The notes below the pieces were generated by a model. That model was given only the letters and a program-made list of their open reading frames with translations, did not search any database and was not told where the DNA came from. DNA of 64,000 bases from Helicobacter pylori PMSS1 (GTDB taxonomy: Bacteria > Campylobacterota > Campylobacteria > Campylobacterales > Arcobacteraceae): assembly GCA_945883785.1 (NCBI GenBank), contig CAMCYD010000002.1, positions 45,329 through 109,328 on the forward strand. Reading direction: 5' to 3'. Made by a program: the position numbers and the translations under genes. Shown here piece by piece: positions 47,952-57,054 of this stretch (its first letter is position 1; every line of letters begins with the position of its first letter).

Positions 47952-49122
47952 TCTCTATTTTTCCATAAATCTCTAGAAGTTCCAATTGTTTATCTATCTC
48001 AAAAATTTTCATATTCAGAAGTTCGCTATCTCGCGAGTTTTGAAGAATTTTGACATCATCCTCTGTTTTTATCCCAACACTTGCCAACTCTTTATTTTGA
48101 GCTAAAAGTTCATTGTACACACCAATATTTTCTTTTGTAAGGGTAAGTTTAGAGTCAAGCATAGCGATTTTTAACTCTTGTGTTTGAAAGAAATTAGCTT
48201 CTTTCGTTTTTAGAATTTCTAAATCTTGTTTTGATTTGAGATAATCAGCTTTAGCTGAACCTGTTTTCGCATAATAATTATAATCAAGTGGGACAACAAC
48301 ACTTACACCATACACTGAACCACCAATATCTTTTGGATGTGAAGTCGATATACTTGTATGGTCATAAGTATAAGAACCATTTGCAGTGATAGATGGCTTA
48401 TAATTTGATACTATTGTCTCTTCAAGATTTTTTTTGCTTTCGATATCGATTTGTGTTTTTAAAATCTCTAAATGTTTTTCATCAAAATCTTTACCCTCAA
48501 CTTTTGATAGAATTGGTAACTCCACTTTATATGGGTCAAGTGTTGAGATATTTTTAAAACTATTAATAAGATTTATCTTAGTGAATTCAAGCTCAAGGAG
48601 AGTAGCGTCTATACTATTTTTTGTCAAAATAGCATTATTTAAAAAAGAGATATCAAGCAAACCATTTGTCACGCTCTCTTTTTTTATTCGTAAATCTATC
48701 TTCGCATTTGCCAATGAAAGCTTTTGTTTTACTATTTGAAGATCTGTTTTTTTGATAGTGTAGGCAAGATTATATGCCGTTTTTATAAGTGCTTTTTTTT
48801 GCATCTGGATAGATATACTACTTGAAGATTTGATATTATCAGCATATCTCATTGTACTTTCTATCCCGCCACTTTTAAAAATTGGCTGAGAGATAGAGAT
48901 TTTTGAAGTCAAACTATCCCCAGGTTCTGAACCATTTTGATAAGAACCTGTATATGTTACAGGATTTAACCATTGGTATTTTGTGGCTTCACTATCTTGC
49001 ACTGCTTTCTCTTTTTGAAGTTCTAAAGAGCTTTTTTGAGCATCTGATAAAATCTCAGCCCCAAATAATGTTGCCCCTAATAGTAAAAATGTTCCCGCAT
49101 ATTTAGATATTTTTAATTGCAT
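47938..49122 (-). CDS. TolC-family outer-membrane efflux/secretion channel
   Basis: 394 residues with signal peptide (MQLKISKYAGTFLLLGATLFGA). Two long helical halves flank beta-strand segments such as TSKISISQPIFKSGGIES (in part SISQPIFKSG) and GSVYGVSVVVPLDYN. It overlaps argD by 20 bases. It could serve the type I exporter at 25090-28545 or another pump; no pump genes are adjacent. Confidence 0.88.
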   Translation of the reverse strand: MQLKISKYAGTFLLLGATLFGAEILSDAQKSSLELQKEKAVQDSEATKYQWLNPVTYTGSYQNGSEPGDSLTSKISISQPIFKSGGIESTMRYADNIKSSSSISIQMQKKALIKTAYNLAYTIKKTDLQIVKQKLSLANAKIDLRIKKESVTNGLLDISFLNNAILTKNSIDATLLELEFTKINLINSFKNISTLDPYKVELPILSKVEGKDFDEKHLEILKTQIDIESKKNLEETIVSNYKPSITANGSYTYDHTSISTSHPKDIGGSVYGVSVVVPLDYNYYAKTGSAKADYLKSKQDLEILKTKEANFFQTQELKIAMLDSKLTLTKENIGVYNELLAQNKELASVGIKTEDDVKILQNSRDSELLNMKIFEIDKQLELLEIYGKIENATI

Positions 49123-50287
49123 TTTCTAACCTTTCAAATCCTAGATTTATCTCTTTTTTTGTAATAGTAAGTGGTGGTAAAAATCGTAAAGTGCTTCTTC
49201 CACTTTTAAGGACTAAAACACCCTCTTTGAATCCATTAGCGACGATTTTTCCTAAAGTCTCATCATCAATTATTTTAATCCCTCTCATTAGCCCAATCCC
49301 TGTTACAAATTCCATTTTATCTTTGTATTTTTTAGCTAATGATTTTAGTTTTTTATCAAAATAAACTATCGTTTTATCTAAATTTCCACTTTGTTTCGTT
49401 TCTTCTAAAATCTCTAAAACAGTCAACGCAGCACGAGTTACAAGATAATTTCCACCAAAAGTACTTCCATGATCTCCAGCTGTTAAAAGTTCTTTGTGTT
49501 TTGTAAGGATTGCCCCTATTGGAACCCCACCACCTAAACCTTTTGCTAAAGTAACGATATCTGGCTCGATGTTATAAAGTTTTGAAGTTAAAAACTCCCC
49601 ACTTCTAAATACACCTGTTTGCACCTCATCAACGATAAGTAAAATATCTTTTTCTTGAAGATATTTAGCTAATTCTTGTATCTCCTCTTTTCCAAAAGGA
49701 CTCACACCACCCTCACCTTGGATAAGTTCAAGCATAACAGCAACTGTTGCATCATCGATAGTTTCATAGATATCTTTGATAGTTGGGACAAAAATAAATC
49801 CATCAGGATACGGTGCAAAAAAATCACTATGAAATTTTGCTTGTCCTGTTGCTTTTACTGTTGTTATGGTTCTTCCATGAAAAGAGTGTTCAAGTGTGAT
49901 GATTTTGTATCTTTTTGTCTCACCCTTTGTTCTTCCATATTTTCTAGCTATCTTGATAGCACCCTCATTGGCTTCAGCTCCACTATTTGAGAAAAACACC
50001 CCAACATCATACCCAGCAAGTTGGTTGATTTTTTGAGCCAAAAGTGCTTGAGGTTCTATCGCAAAAAGGTTTGAAATATGGGTAATATTTTTTACTTGCT
50101 TATAGATTGCATCGGCTACTTTTTTATTTCCATGACCCACAGAAACGACACCAATTCCACTTGTAAAATCTATATAATCTTTTTTATTATCGTCATTAAG
50201 AGTTGCATTTTTCCCTTTTGTAAAGTTTACATAATTTCTAGCATAAGTCTGTAAAACATAAGTTTTATCGATAGTTTCTAAATTCAT
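49103..50287 (-). CDS. argD: Acetylornithine aminotransferase
   Basis: 394 residues. Arginine biosynthesis. Motifs: FSNSGAEANEGAIKIARKY, EHSFHGRTITTVKATGQ (in part SFHGRT), LIVDEVQTGVFRSGEF and the PLP lysine in LAKGLGGGVPIGAI. First gene of the argD-tolC-midA run, divergent from recJ. N-succinyl-diaminopimelate aminotransferase activity, common in ArgD, cannot be excluded. Confidence 0.94.
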   Translation of the reverse strand: MNLETIDKTYVLQTYARNYVNFTKGKNATLNDDNKKDYIDFTSGIGVVSVGHGNKKVADAIYKQVKNITHISNLFAIEPQALLAQKINQLAGYDVGVFFSNSGAEANEGAIKIARKYGRTKGETKRYKIITLEHSFHGRTITTVKATGQAKFHSDFFAPYPDGFIFVPTIKDIYETIDDATVAVMLELIQGEGGVSPFGKEEIQELAKYLQEKDILLIVDEVQTGVFRSGEFLTSKLYNIEPDIVTLAKGLGGGVPIGAILTKHKELLTAGDHGSTFGGNYLVTRAALTVLEILEETKQSGNLDKTIVYFDKKLKSLAKKYKDKMEFVTGIGLMRGIKIIDDETLGKIVANGFKEGVLVLKSGRSTLRFLPPLTITKKEINLGFERLENAIKNI

Positions 50288-50357
50288 AGGAGTTTTGTCC
50301 TTTACGGTAGTTTTTTAAAATAGGTTGGATTATATCCATTTTTTTATAAGAATTGAG

Positions 50358-50363
50358 TATAAT
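50358..50363 (+). promoter_or_regulatory. -10 element very close to recJ start
   Basis: A perfect TATAAT stands only five bases upstream of the recJ ATG, in an AT-rich stretch. If used, the transcript would begin at or next to the start codon. No Shine-Dalgarno sequence is seen before that ATG. Confidence 0.45.
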
Positions 50364-50368
50364 TTTTT

Positions 50369-51943
50369 ATGAAAAAAGTTACATTACATGATATAAAAGA
50401 GTTATTAGAAAGCCGTATTTCACAAGAGGATATCACCTCTTTAAAAGAGATGCCAACCCCAATTCACTTCAAAGATATAGAAAAAGCGACAAAAAGAATT
50501 TGTCAAGCTATAAAAGAAGATGAAACAATCAATATAGTTGGTGACTATGATGCTGATGGTGTGGTTTCGACTGCTATTATGGTTGAGTTTTTTACCAAAG
50601 CTGTTGGTGTAGAGGTAAACTACATCATCCCAAATAGATTTACCCATGGATATGGGATAAGTGCTAAAATCCTTGATGATATCTATGAGGGGATAATTAT
50701 CACAGTTGATAATGGGATAAGTGCCGTTGAAGCTGCCGAAATTTGTAAACAACGGGGACTTGACCTTATCATCACAGATCACCATACAGTTGGTGAAAAT
50801 ATCCCAGATGCTTATGCAATAGTCAATCCAAAGCAAGTTGATTGTGAGTTTCCATTTAGTGATATTTGTGGAGCAAATGTCGCTTGGTATTTGTGTGCAA
50901 GTATCAAAAAAGAGTTAAACCTCCAATTCAATCTTATGGAGTTTTTTGATTTGCTTACGATTGCTATCGTTGCAGATGTGATGCCTATGAGATCACTCAA
51001 TAAAACGATAGTTAAAAGGGGTTTGCTAGAGCTTTCAAACTCTTCAAGACCAGCGATTGTTGCTATCAAAGAAAAATTTGGACTTAAAAATATTAATGAA
51101 GAGGATATTGGATTTAAAATAGCTCCGCTTATAAATTGTGCTGGACGAATGGAAGATGCAACTATCGCATTAGAATTTCTCCTCTCTTTTGATGAATATG
51201 AGGCAAATGAGCAGTTAGAGTATCTTATAGGACTCAATGAAAATAGAAAAAAAGAGCAACTCACTATTTTTGAAGATGCTAAAACCAAAGTGGATGCTAG
51301 TGCCAATGTAGTTGTTGTATATGGAGATGATTGGAATGAAGGAATAGTAGGTATTGTTGCAGCTAAATTGTGTGAAAAATACAAAAAACCTAGTTTTGTT
51401 TTTAGACAAAATGGACTCTCTATAAAAGGAAGTGGACGAGGGAATGGGCAAATAAATCTCCATACACTCCTCTCTAAAGTTTCCCATTTGCTTACAGGGT
51501 TTGGTGGGCATAAGGGTGCAGCTGGACTTTCACTCAAAATGGCAAACTTTGAAAAATTTAAAGAAGAAGTAAATAAAGCTTATCTCGGCGTTCCTAAAGA
51601 AGATGATTTTATAAGTAGCGATTTTTTGTGTGAAATAGATTTTGGATTGATAGGAAAAGAACTTTTTGACCTTATCAATAACTTTAGACCTTTTGGGCTT
51701 GAAAATAGTTTGCCAATTTTTAAATTTAGTACCGTGAAAGTTGTCGAAATTAAAGAGATTGGAAAAAGCAAAGAGTACAAAAAAATAAAACTTGAGAACA
51801 ATTCTTATATGATAGAAGCATTGGTTTTTGTTGATGTAAATGAAGTTAATGTAGGTGACACTATAGATATTTTAGCGACTATCGACAAAAATGAGTTCAG
51901 AAATGAAGTAACTTATAATTTACTTTTGAAAGAGATATTGTAA
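50369..51943 (+). CDS. recJ: Single-stranded-DNA-specific exonuclease RecJ
   Basis: 524 residues. 5'-3' exonuclease for recombination and repair. DHH-family motifs: INIVGDYDADGVVSTAIM, IITVDNGISAVEAAE, LIITDHHTVGE and, in the DHHA1 part, GSGRGNGQINLHTLL and FGGHKGAAGLSL. Length is slightly below E. coli RecJ but all motifs are present. Confidence 0.95.
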   Translation: MKKVTLHDIKELLESRISQEDITSLKEMPTPIHFKDIEKATKRICQAIKEDETINIVGDYDADGVVSTAIMVEFFTKAVGVEVNYIIPNRFTHGYGISAKILDDIYEGIIITVDNGISAVEAAEICKQRGLDLIITDHHTVGENIPDAYAIVNPKQVDCEFPFSDICGANVAWYLCASIKKELNLQFNLMEFFDLLTIAIVADVMPMRSLNKTIVKRGLLELSNSSRPAIVAIKEKFGLKNINEEDIGFKIAPLINCAGRMEDATIALEFLLSFDEYEANEQLEYLIGLNENRKKEQLTIFEDAKTKVDASANVVVVYGDDWNEGIVGIVAAKLCEKYKKPSFVFRQNGLSIKGSGRGNGQINLHTLLSKVSHLLTGFGGHKGAAGLSLKMANFEKFKEEVNKAYLGVPKEDDFISSDFLCEIDFGLIGKELFDLINNFRPFGLENSLPIFKFSTVKVVEIKEIGKSKEYKKIKLENNSYMIEALVFVDVNEVNVGDTIDILATIDKNEFRNEVTYNLLLKEIL

Positions 51944-51971
51944 GAGAGGCAAAAGAGAGGCAAAAAAAGTT

Positions 51972-52178
51972 TCATCCACCTCCACAAAGTCCTTTGTAGT
52001 TTGTTTTTTTGATTTTTTCAAGATAAACTAAAGTATGCTCTAAAACTTTTTTCTCTTCAACAAGTGGTTGCATAGCTGTATTTTTTTCTGTTAAAGAGAT
52101 TGATTGATTATCAACTAAAGCTAATACTTCACCTCTAATCTCTTCTATCCTATTGTTTAAAATCTCAATCATTTTCAT
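51972..52178 (-). CDS. Small coiled-coil protein with C-terminal CGGG, unknown function
   Basis: 68 residues, not recognised. Almost wholly helical by composition, with heptad-like spacing over residues 5-58, then the tail NYKGLCGGG. Its ATG shares one base with the cysK stop (TAATG), so it is translated together with cysK. The single Cys in a Gly-rich tail could be modified or bind metal; this is a guess. Confidence 0.75.
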   Translation of the reverse strand: MKMIEILNNRIEEIRGEVLALVDNQSISLTEKNTAMQPLVEEKKVLEHTLVYLEKIKKTNYKGLCGGG

Positions 52179-53116
52179 TATTTCGTCTCATCTTTTGTAT
52201 CGAACATACCAGTGCTTAGGTATCTTTCCCCACTATCACAGAGTATCGTTACGATTTTTTTCCCTTTATTTTCTGGTTTTGAAGCTAATTTTATGGCAGC
52301 GGCAACATTTGCTCCACTTGAAATTCCAACTAAAATTCCCTCTTTTTTCGCTATCTCTTTTGCCATATCGATTGCTTCATCATTATCAATCATCATAATC
52401 TCATCATAAATAGTAGTATCGAGAATTTTAGGGATAAATCCAGCCCCAATCCCTTGTATTTTATGTGGAGCGGGGGTTCCACCACTGAGTACATTTGAGC
52501 TAAGCGGTTCAACGGCTACTATTTTGATACCAGCAATCTCTTGTTTTAAAACTTTCCCAACACCACTTATGGTTCCACCAGTTCCCACTCCAGCTACAAA
52601 AATATCAATCATCTTATCCATATCATTGAGCATCTCTAATGCTGTTGTTTTTTCATGTGTAAGTGGATTATCTGGATTTGAAAATTGGTCCAAAACAATA
52701 CTATTTTTATCAAGTTCTGATAACTCTTTTGCTTTATTCACGGCACCACTCATACCTAGATTTGCAGGAGTCAAAACAATATTGGCTCCATAAGCCTTGA
52801 TAAGTTGTCGTCTCTCAACAGACATAGATTCAGGCATGGTAAGGGTAAGTTTCAGTCCCATACTCGCACAAATTGAAGCAAGTCCAATCCCAGTATTTCC
52901 ACTTGTTGGCTCTATGATGTGAGTATCTTTATTGATTTTTCCATCAAGCAAAGCACCTGTTATCATATGTAAAGCTATTCTATCCTTGATGGAACTTGAG
53001 GGATTCATAAATTCACATTTTCCATAAATTTCTCCATACAATTCTTTATCAATATTATGAAGTCTTACGATAGGTGTATTTCCTATCAACGATGCTACAT
53101 TTTGTCCTATTTTCAT
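52178..53116 (-). CDS. cysK: Cysteine synthase A
   Basis: 312 residues. O-acetylserine sulfhydrylase, PLP enzyme. Motifs: NPSSSIKDRIALHM (PLP lysine), EPTSGNTGIGLASI, GTGGTISGVGKVLK and GISSGANVAAAIKLA. Both ends are coupled to small ORFs: its ATG overlaps the stop of a 50-codon ORF upstream (ATGA) and its stop overlaps the start of the 68-codon ORF. Confidence 0.95.
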   Translation of the reverse strand: MKIGQNVASLIGNTPIVRLHNIDKELYGEIYGKCEFMNPSSSIKDRIALHMITGALLDGKINKDTHIIEPTSGNTGIGLASICASMGLKLTLTMPESMSVERRQLIKAYGANIVLTPANLGMSGAVNKAKELSELDKNSIVLDQFSNPDNPLTHEKTTALEMLNDMDKMIDIFVAGVGTGGTISGVGKVLKQEIAGIKIVAVEPLSSNVLSGGTPAPHKIQGIGAGFIPKILDTTIYDEIMMIDNDEAIDMAKEIAKKEGILVGISSGANVAAAIKLASKPENKGKKIVTILCDSGERYLSTGMFDTKDETK

Positions 53117-53265
53117 CCATTCTCCCCTGTCTTTGTATAGTGTAGTTCCAAACCAGCAGGTACATCAATCGCACCATACCCAACTAAATAGTTCTCTTTT
53201 GCTTTTCCAATTTTATCTTTTTCATTATTGACCCCATGAGTTTCAAAAAAAGTTCCAACTCTCAT
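53113..53265 (-). CDS. 50-residue ORF coupled to cysK, unknown function
   Basis: Starts MRVGTFFETHGVNNEKDK and ends ...LELHYTKTGENG. The ATG shares one base with the stop of the haem-binding-domain gene upstream (TGATG), and its TGA overlaps the cysK ATG (ATGA). So it fills the space between the two genes exactly, a pattern hard to explain unless it is translated. Soluble, mixed composition, no Cys. No family recognised. Confidence 0.68.
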   Translation of the reverse strand: MRVGTFFETHGVNNEKDKIGKAKENYLVGYGAIDVPAGLELHYTKTGENG

Positions 53266-53699
53266 CAAAACGGTGCTTTCCCTGTCCACTCTCTAATCAT
53301 TTTTCGCTCCTCTTGTGTGAGTTCAGCTTCAGGATGAAAAGATATATAGCTTCTTAAAGGCATTGCCATAAAAACTGTGCTATAAATTTCTCCCATTTTT
53401 GTATCTTTCTCTTCATGTGTGTAAGTTTCCCAAATAGAAAAATTAAGCCATTTTTTTCCTAAATCAACATGCCTGCTCATAGACCAAGATAATGGTGCGA
53501 TGTGGCTATACCAAGGGAGAACCGTCTCGTTTGAATGACAATCATAACAACTTCTTTTAAAAATTGCCATAATTTGTAGAGGTGCTTTTATCTCTTGTGT
53601 TGGATTTGTTTTTTTTGGTTCATCATAATTTACTGGGAGAAGTTGGATTATCAAAAAAAATCCAATCAAATATTTTAAAATAGTTTTAATAACTACCAT
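53265..53699 (-). CDS. Haem-binding-domain protein (Haem_bd family), membrane-anchored
   Basis: 144 residues. An N-terminal membrane segment or signal anchor (about 5-22) is followed by one c-type haem motif CYDCH at about 52-56 (KRSCYDCHSNET) and the family stretch LPWYSHIAPLSWSMSRHVDLGKKWLNFS (in part WYSHIAPLSW). Likely a periplasmic single-haem protein. It overlaps the gene upstream by 7 bases. Confidence 0.85.
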   Translation of the reverse strand: MVVIKTILKYLIGFFLIIQLLPVNYDEPKKTNPTQEIKAPLQIMAIFKRSCYDCHSNETVLPWYSHIAPLSWSMSRHVDLGKKWLNFSIWETYTHEEKDTKMGEIYSTVFMAMPLRSYISFHPEAELTQEERKMIREWTGKAPF

Positions 53700-54289
53700 T
53701 GTGTGTGTCTTTCGTTTTCTAATTCTAAAGCATCTTCAAATTGAAGGATATTTAATTCTATAAAAAAGAAACAGATTATCCAAAGTGCTGCATCGTAAAA
53801 ATCGAGCCATTCACCATCTATTTGCCATAAAATAGCAATAATAAAAAGGGAAACATAGAGTACTATTTTGACAAATCCTAAAAATTTAACAGCAATTTGA
53901 TGAAAATGTTTTTTATAAAAAATTTCATATTCAATCAAAAGTGCAACTGCAATCCAGACAACAGCATTGTAAATATCCAAAATACCATTTTCCTCAATAT
54001 AAGCACTCGTCCCATATTCATAAGCAGAATACACTATGAGAATATAAGCAAGGACTCTCCCTATTTGTAAAAAAAGTTTTTCAGCCAAAGAGGAATATTC
54101 TTTGTCTAGTTGTGATGTTTCCCATTCAAGAAACAGAAGCAATGCAAGCCAAGCCAACGATTCCATACCTTCAGTAATTGTTTGTTCCATAAAAAATAAA
54201 ATCATATTTATAAATAATAATCCATAAATAGCCCATTTAAAATAAGGAAACACTCTTCCCATAAATGAATTTTTAGCAAAAATCAACAT
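53693..54289 (-). CDS. Membrane protein of unknown function
   Basis: 198 residues, six hydrophobic segments arranged as an apparent tandem repeat: each unit has an acidic motif such as LLFLEWETSQLDKEY, LLIEYEIFYKKHFHQ and FFFIELNILQFED. Three such 'hydrophobic-hairpin plus E-rich' units can be counted. No family could be named. It is the first gene of the run leading to the haem protein and cysK. Confidence 0.72.
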   Translation of the reverse strand: MLIFAKNSFMGRVFPYFKWAIYGLLFINMILFFMEQTITEGMESLAWLALLLFLEWETSQLDKEYSSLAEKLFLQIGRVLAYILIVYSAYEYGTSAYIEENGILDIYNAVVWIAVALLIEYEIFYKKHFHQIAVKFLGFVKIVLYVSLFIIAILWQIDGEWLDFYDAALWIICFFFIELNILQFEDALELENERHTQW

Positions 54290-54339
54290 TCTGTGCCTTT
54301 ATTAAAAAATGAATTAGGATGATACCAAATGGGTGTAAA

Positions 54340-54368
54340 AAAAGAGTTAAAACTTATAAAACTCTTTT
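54340..54368 (-). terminator. Intrinsic terminator after the addB-trx run
   Basis: On the minus strand AAAAGAGTT and AACTCTTTT form a stem followed by a run of T. It overlaps the stop codon of the thioredoxin gene at 54367 and is well placed to end the TPM-FixH-addB-trx transcript. Confidence 0.62.
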
Positions 54369-54687
54369 AACCTTCCATAAAAATTTCATACGGTCTTTGT
54401 ACTTCATCGATAAAAAAATCTACCGAGATATTTCTACTTTTTCTAAAAAATTCTTTCCCCTCAAAATAGATTATAATCGTAGGAATCACAAAAACTTGAA
54501 GTTGCGATACAAACTCTTTTTCATTTTCAATATCTATTCTCAACTGTTCTATTTTTGGAAAATGTTCTGTGAATTTTTGTGTAACTTTAGGATAAAGCGC
54601 TTTACAAACTCCACAATATTCCCCACCAATATAAAGCATACAGGCTTTTGATGTTTTTATTTTTTCTTCTAGTGTTATTGTATCCAT
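54367..54687 (-). CDS. Thioredoxin-family protein
   Basis: 106 residues, cytoplasmic (no signal). Active site EYCGVCK instead of WCGPC, and the cis-proline in VFVIPTIIIYFEG. It lies 24 bases after addB. The CGVC centre suggests a disulfide reductase of special substrate range; no partner is obvious. Confidence 0.88.
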   Translation of the reverse strand: MDTITLEEKIKTSKACMLYIGGEYCGVCKALYPKVTQKFTEHFPKIEQLRIDIENEKEFVSQLQVFVIPTIIIYFEGKEFFRKSRNISVDFFIDEVQRPYEIFMEG

Positions 54688-54711
54688 AAAAAACTCCTTT
54701 TTTTAATACAC

Positions 54712-57054
54712 TTATTCTTTGTTACATATTATTTTGTAAGGACAAAATGCACAAGTTTGCTCAATATCACACATATCAAAATTGACAAATTGTGTTTGAA
54801 AACTTTTCAATATTTCAAATAATTTTTGTAACTTTGGTTCTATCGTTATCTCTTCTTTTATCTCACCAGTATTTAAATCATAATATCCAATTTGTGATAC
54901 TCCTAAGTCTTTGGTAGCTAAAAAGTAAAATTCGAGTTGAAAATCGGTTGTATTTTCATAAGTTTTGAAAGTATCGATTTTAAGATTTGAAGATGTTTTA
55001 TAGTCAAGTATAGAAAAAGAGCCATCTTTTAGTTTGTCTATTCTATCAATCTTTCCTTTGAGAAGTATCCCATTTATATGTATTCTAAAAGATTTCTCAA
55101 GTTCAAATATTGAGATACCGCTTTGAAATCTTTTTGCTTCATTCTCAAAAAACTTTTGCAACTTTTTCTTCCAAAGTTCAAGTTCGATTGTAAGGTATGG
55201 GTTGATATTTTGATATTTTGATAGCTCTTCTTTAGTTTCTTGATAGCTAAATCTCTCATTTTTATAGTTTTGCTCCAAAATAGTATGAATGATATTTCCT
55301 AATTCATAACTTTTTGGTTTGAGAGAGATTGAATGTTCTGCTATTTTAAGAATATTTTGTAAATAATATTTTCTTTTGCAATCTAAAAAAGTTTTAAGTG
55401 AAGTAGCTGACCACTCAAGTTTGGCAAGATTTATCTCTTTGATAATATTTTTATCACTATAAAGTATCTCTTTATACAATGTGAGAATATTTACAAAGTC
55501 CAATTCTTGGATATTTTGTTTAGAAAAAAGTTCATTTAAAAATCTACTAGCTGTATGCTCTTTATCCAGAACATAAGTAATATGAACCTCTTTGGCCGTC
55601 CTAAAAAGCTTTTGATAGTAATATTTTTGGAGATTTTCCCTATCTGTTGGTATTGGAAGATTTGAATGCTTTTTCACACTTGAAGAGAGGAACTTGTCTT
55701 TGATACTTCTTTTTGGGACATTATTGTCATTAAAATCCACAACAATTACACCATCATACCGAATAGCTCTTGTTTCCAATATCCCCATTACGGTGATTTT
55801 CCCAGCCTTGATATCATCTGTTGTAATATTGTTTATTTTTGTTAGAAAAATTTTAAAACCATCTTTCAATGTCACATCTTCTATTGTCAAACTCTCAAAA
55901 AACAAATTTTCCAAACCAAGTCGAATTTCAAATAATTTCTCTTTCACATCTTCATTATTTTCATCTTTTGATACAAAATTTATTAGTTCGAAAAAAGTAT
56001 CTTTTTGAATTTGTTTATTCCAGTAAGGTTTTATTTTTTGTTCCAAGTATTCTGTATTTATAGCAAAATATTCTATTTTCTTTGTATATTTAGGCTCATC
56101 AATATTTAAATAATCATTCATTGTGTAGCTCATTTTATAAGTCATAGAATCAAAAATATTATGTCCCATTGCGAAATTAAAGTATTTCTCGTCATCAAAA
56201 CTTTTTATATATTCGCTAAATTTTTCATCAGGCAGAATAAGGACTATTTTTGAAGGGTCGATACCATTTTGTACCATTTGTGCTATGGAATATTTTATCG
56301 TTGCCACTTGAAGTACTCTTTGTGGCACAGGGTAAACAGTGTGAGTTATCGGTTTGTTTGACAATTTTATTTTAGAAATAATCTCTTTTTTTGAAATATG
56401 AAGTAGATAATCGTAATTGAGTTCAAGTGATATTCCAATTGTTTTGAAAAGCTCAACATTCTTTTGGTTAAATTTATTTATTGTGCAATGAAGTAAAAGA
56501 TTTGAAAATTCACCTATTTTATTTACAATGAAAAATTCAAATCCTGAAAAATATCCTTCATAAAACAAAGTTATATTTTGATATTCCTCTATAAAATTGA
56601 TATTTAAAGTAAAATTATTTGGGAGTGAGATAGTGTCGACAAGATTTTTTTCATCTAAAATCGATATATAGTTTTCATAAATCTCTTTTAAAAGTGCTAG
56701 ATGTTCTTCATAAAATCCATAAGTATCGATTTTGTAGAGGTCGTCTATAGTTTTAAATTCACTATTGAGTTCACTGAAGAATTTGAAAATAAAATCACTT
56801 TGAGTATAAAGTTTACTGAAGTTTTTGCTCATACCAAGCTTTATAATATTGAGTTTTTTGACTGCTAATTTAAGATATATAACTCTTAAATCCGTATCAA
56901 TTACGGCTTTATTGCGAGGAGGAATAACAACTCTATTAAACAGTTCTCCTATGGTTATGAGTTTTGGTAAAAGTTGATTTTCGGATTTTTGGTTGTAGAT
57001 ATATTCCCTAATAGCTCTATTAGTAGGGAATACAAGTAAATCTTTAGATAGCAT
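54712..57054 (-). CDS. addB: AddB-type nuclease subunit with C-terminal PD-(D/E)xK and Fe-S cluster
   Basis: 780 residues. Part of the AddAB helicase-nuclease for double-strand break repair. The C-terminal nuclease is clear: KGKIDRIDKLKDGSFSILDYKTS (contains GKIDRID and LDYKTS), with the cluster cysteines C (in LDCKRKYYL) and CDIEQTCAFCPYKIIC. The N-terminal helicase-like part begins VFPTNRAIREY and has no Walker A lysine, as in other Campylobacterota AddB proteins. addA is not next to it. It overlaps the FixH-like gene by 11 bases. Confidence 0.85.
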   Translation of the reverse strand: MLSKDLLVFPTNRAIREYIYNQKSENQLLPKLITIGELFNRVVIPPRNKAVIDTDLRVIYLKLAVKKLNIIKLGMSKNFSKLYTQSDFIFKFFSELNSEFKTIDDLYKIDTYGFYEEHLALLKEIYENYISILDEKNLVDTISLPNNFTLNINFIEEYQNITLFYEGYFSGFEFFIVNKIGEFSNLLLHCTINKFNQKNVELFKTIGISLELNYDYLLHISKKEIISKIKLSNKPITHTVYPVPQRVLQVATIKYSIAQMVQNGIDPSKIVLILPDEKFSEYIKSFDDEKYFNFAMGHNIFDSMTYKMSYTMNDYLNIDEPKYTKKIEYFAINTEYLEQKIKPYWNKQIQKDTFFELINFVSKDENNEDVKEKLFEIRLGLENLFFESLTIEDVTLKDGFKIFLTKINNITTDDIKAGKITVMGILETRAIRYDGVIVVDFNDNNVPKRSIKDKFLSSSVKKHSNLPIPTDRENLQKYYYQKLFRTAKEVHITYVLDKEHTASRFLNELFSKQNIQELDFVNILTLYKEILYSDKNIIKEINLAKLEWSATSLKTFLDCKRKYYLQNILKIAEHSISLKPKSYELGNIIHTILEQNYKNERFSYQETKEELSKYQNINPYLTIELELWKKKLQKFFENEAKRFQSGISIFELEKSFRIHINGILLKGKIDRIDKLKDGSFSILDYKTSSNLKIDTFKTYENTTDFQLEFYFLATKDLGVSQIGYYDLNTGEIKEEITIEPKLQKLFEILKSFQTQFVNFDMCDIEQTCAFCPYKIICNKE

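Noticed and set aside
50812-51537. 241-codon minus-strand frame opposite recJ
   Set aside because: Long, but it is the complement of conserved RecJ motifs, Ser/Phe-rich, and has no start signal.
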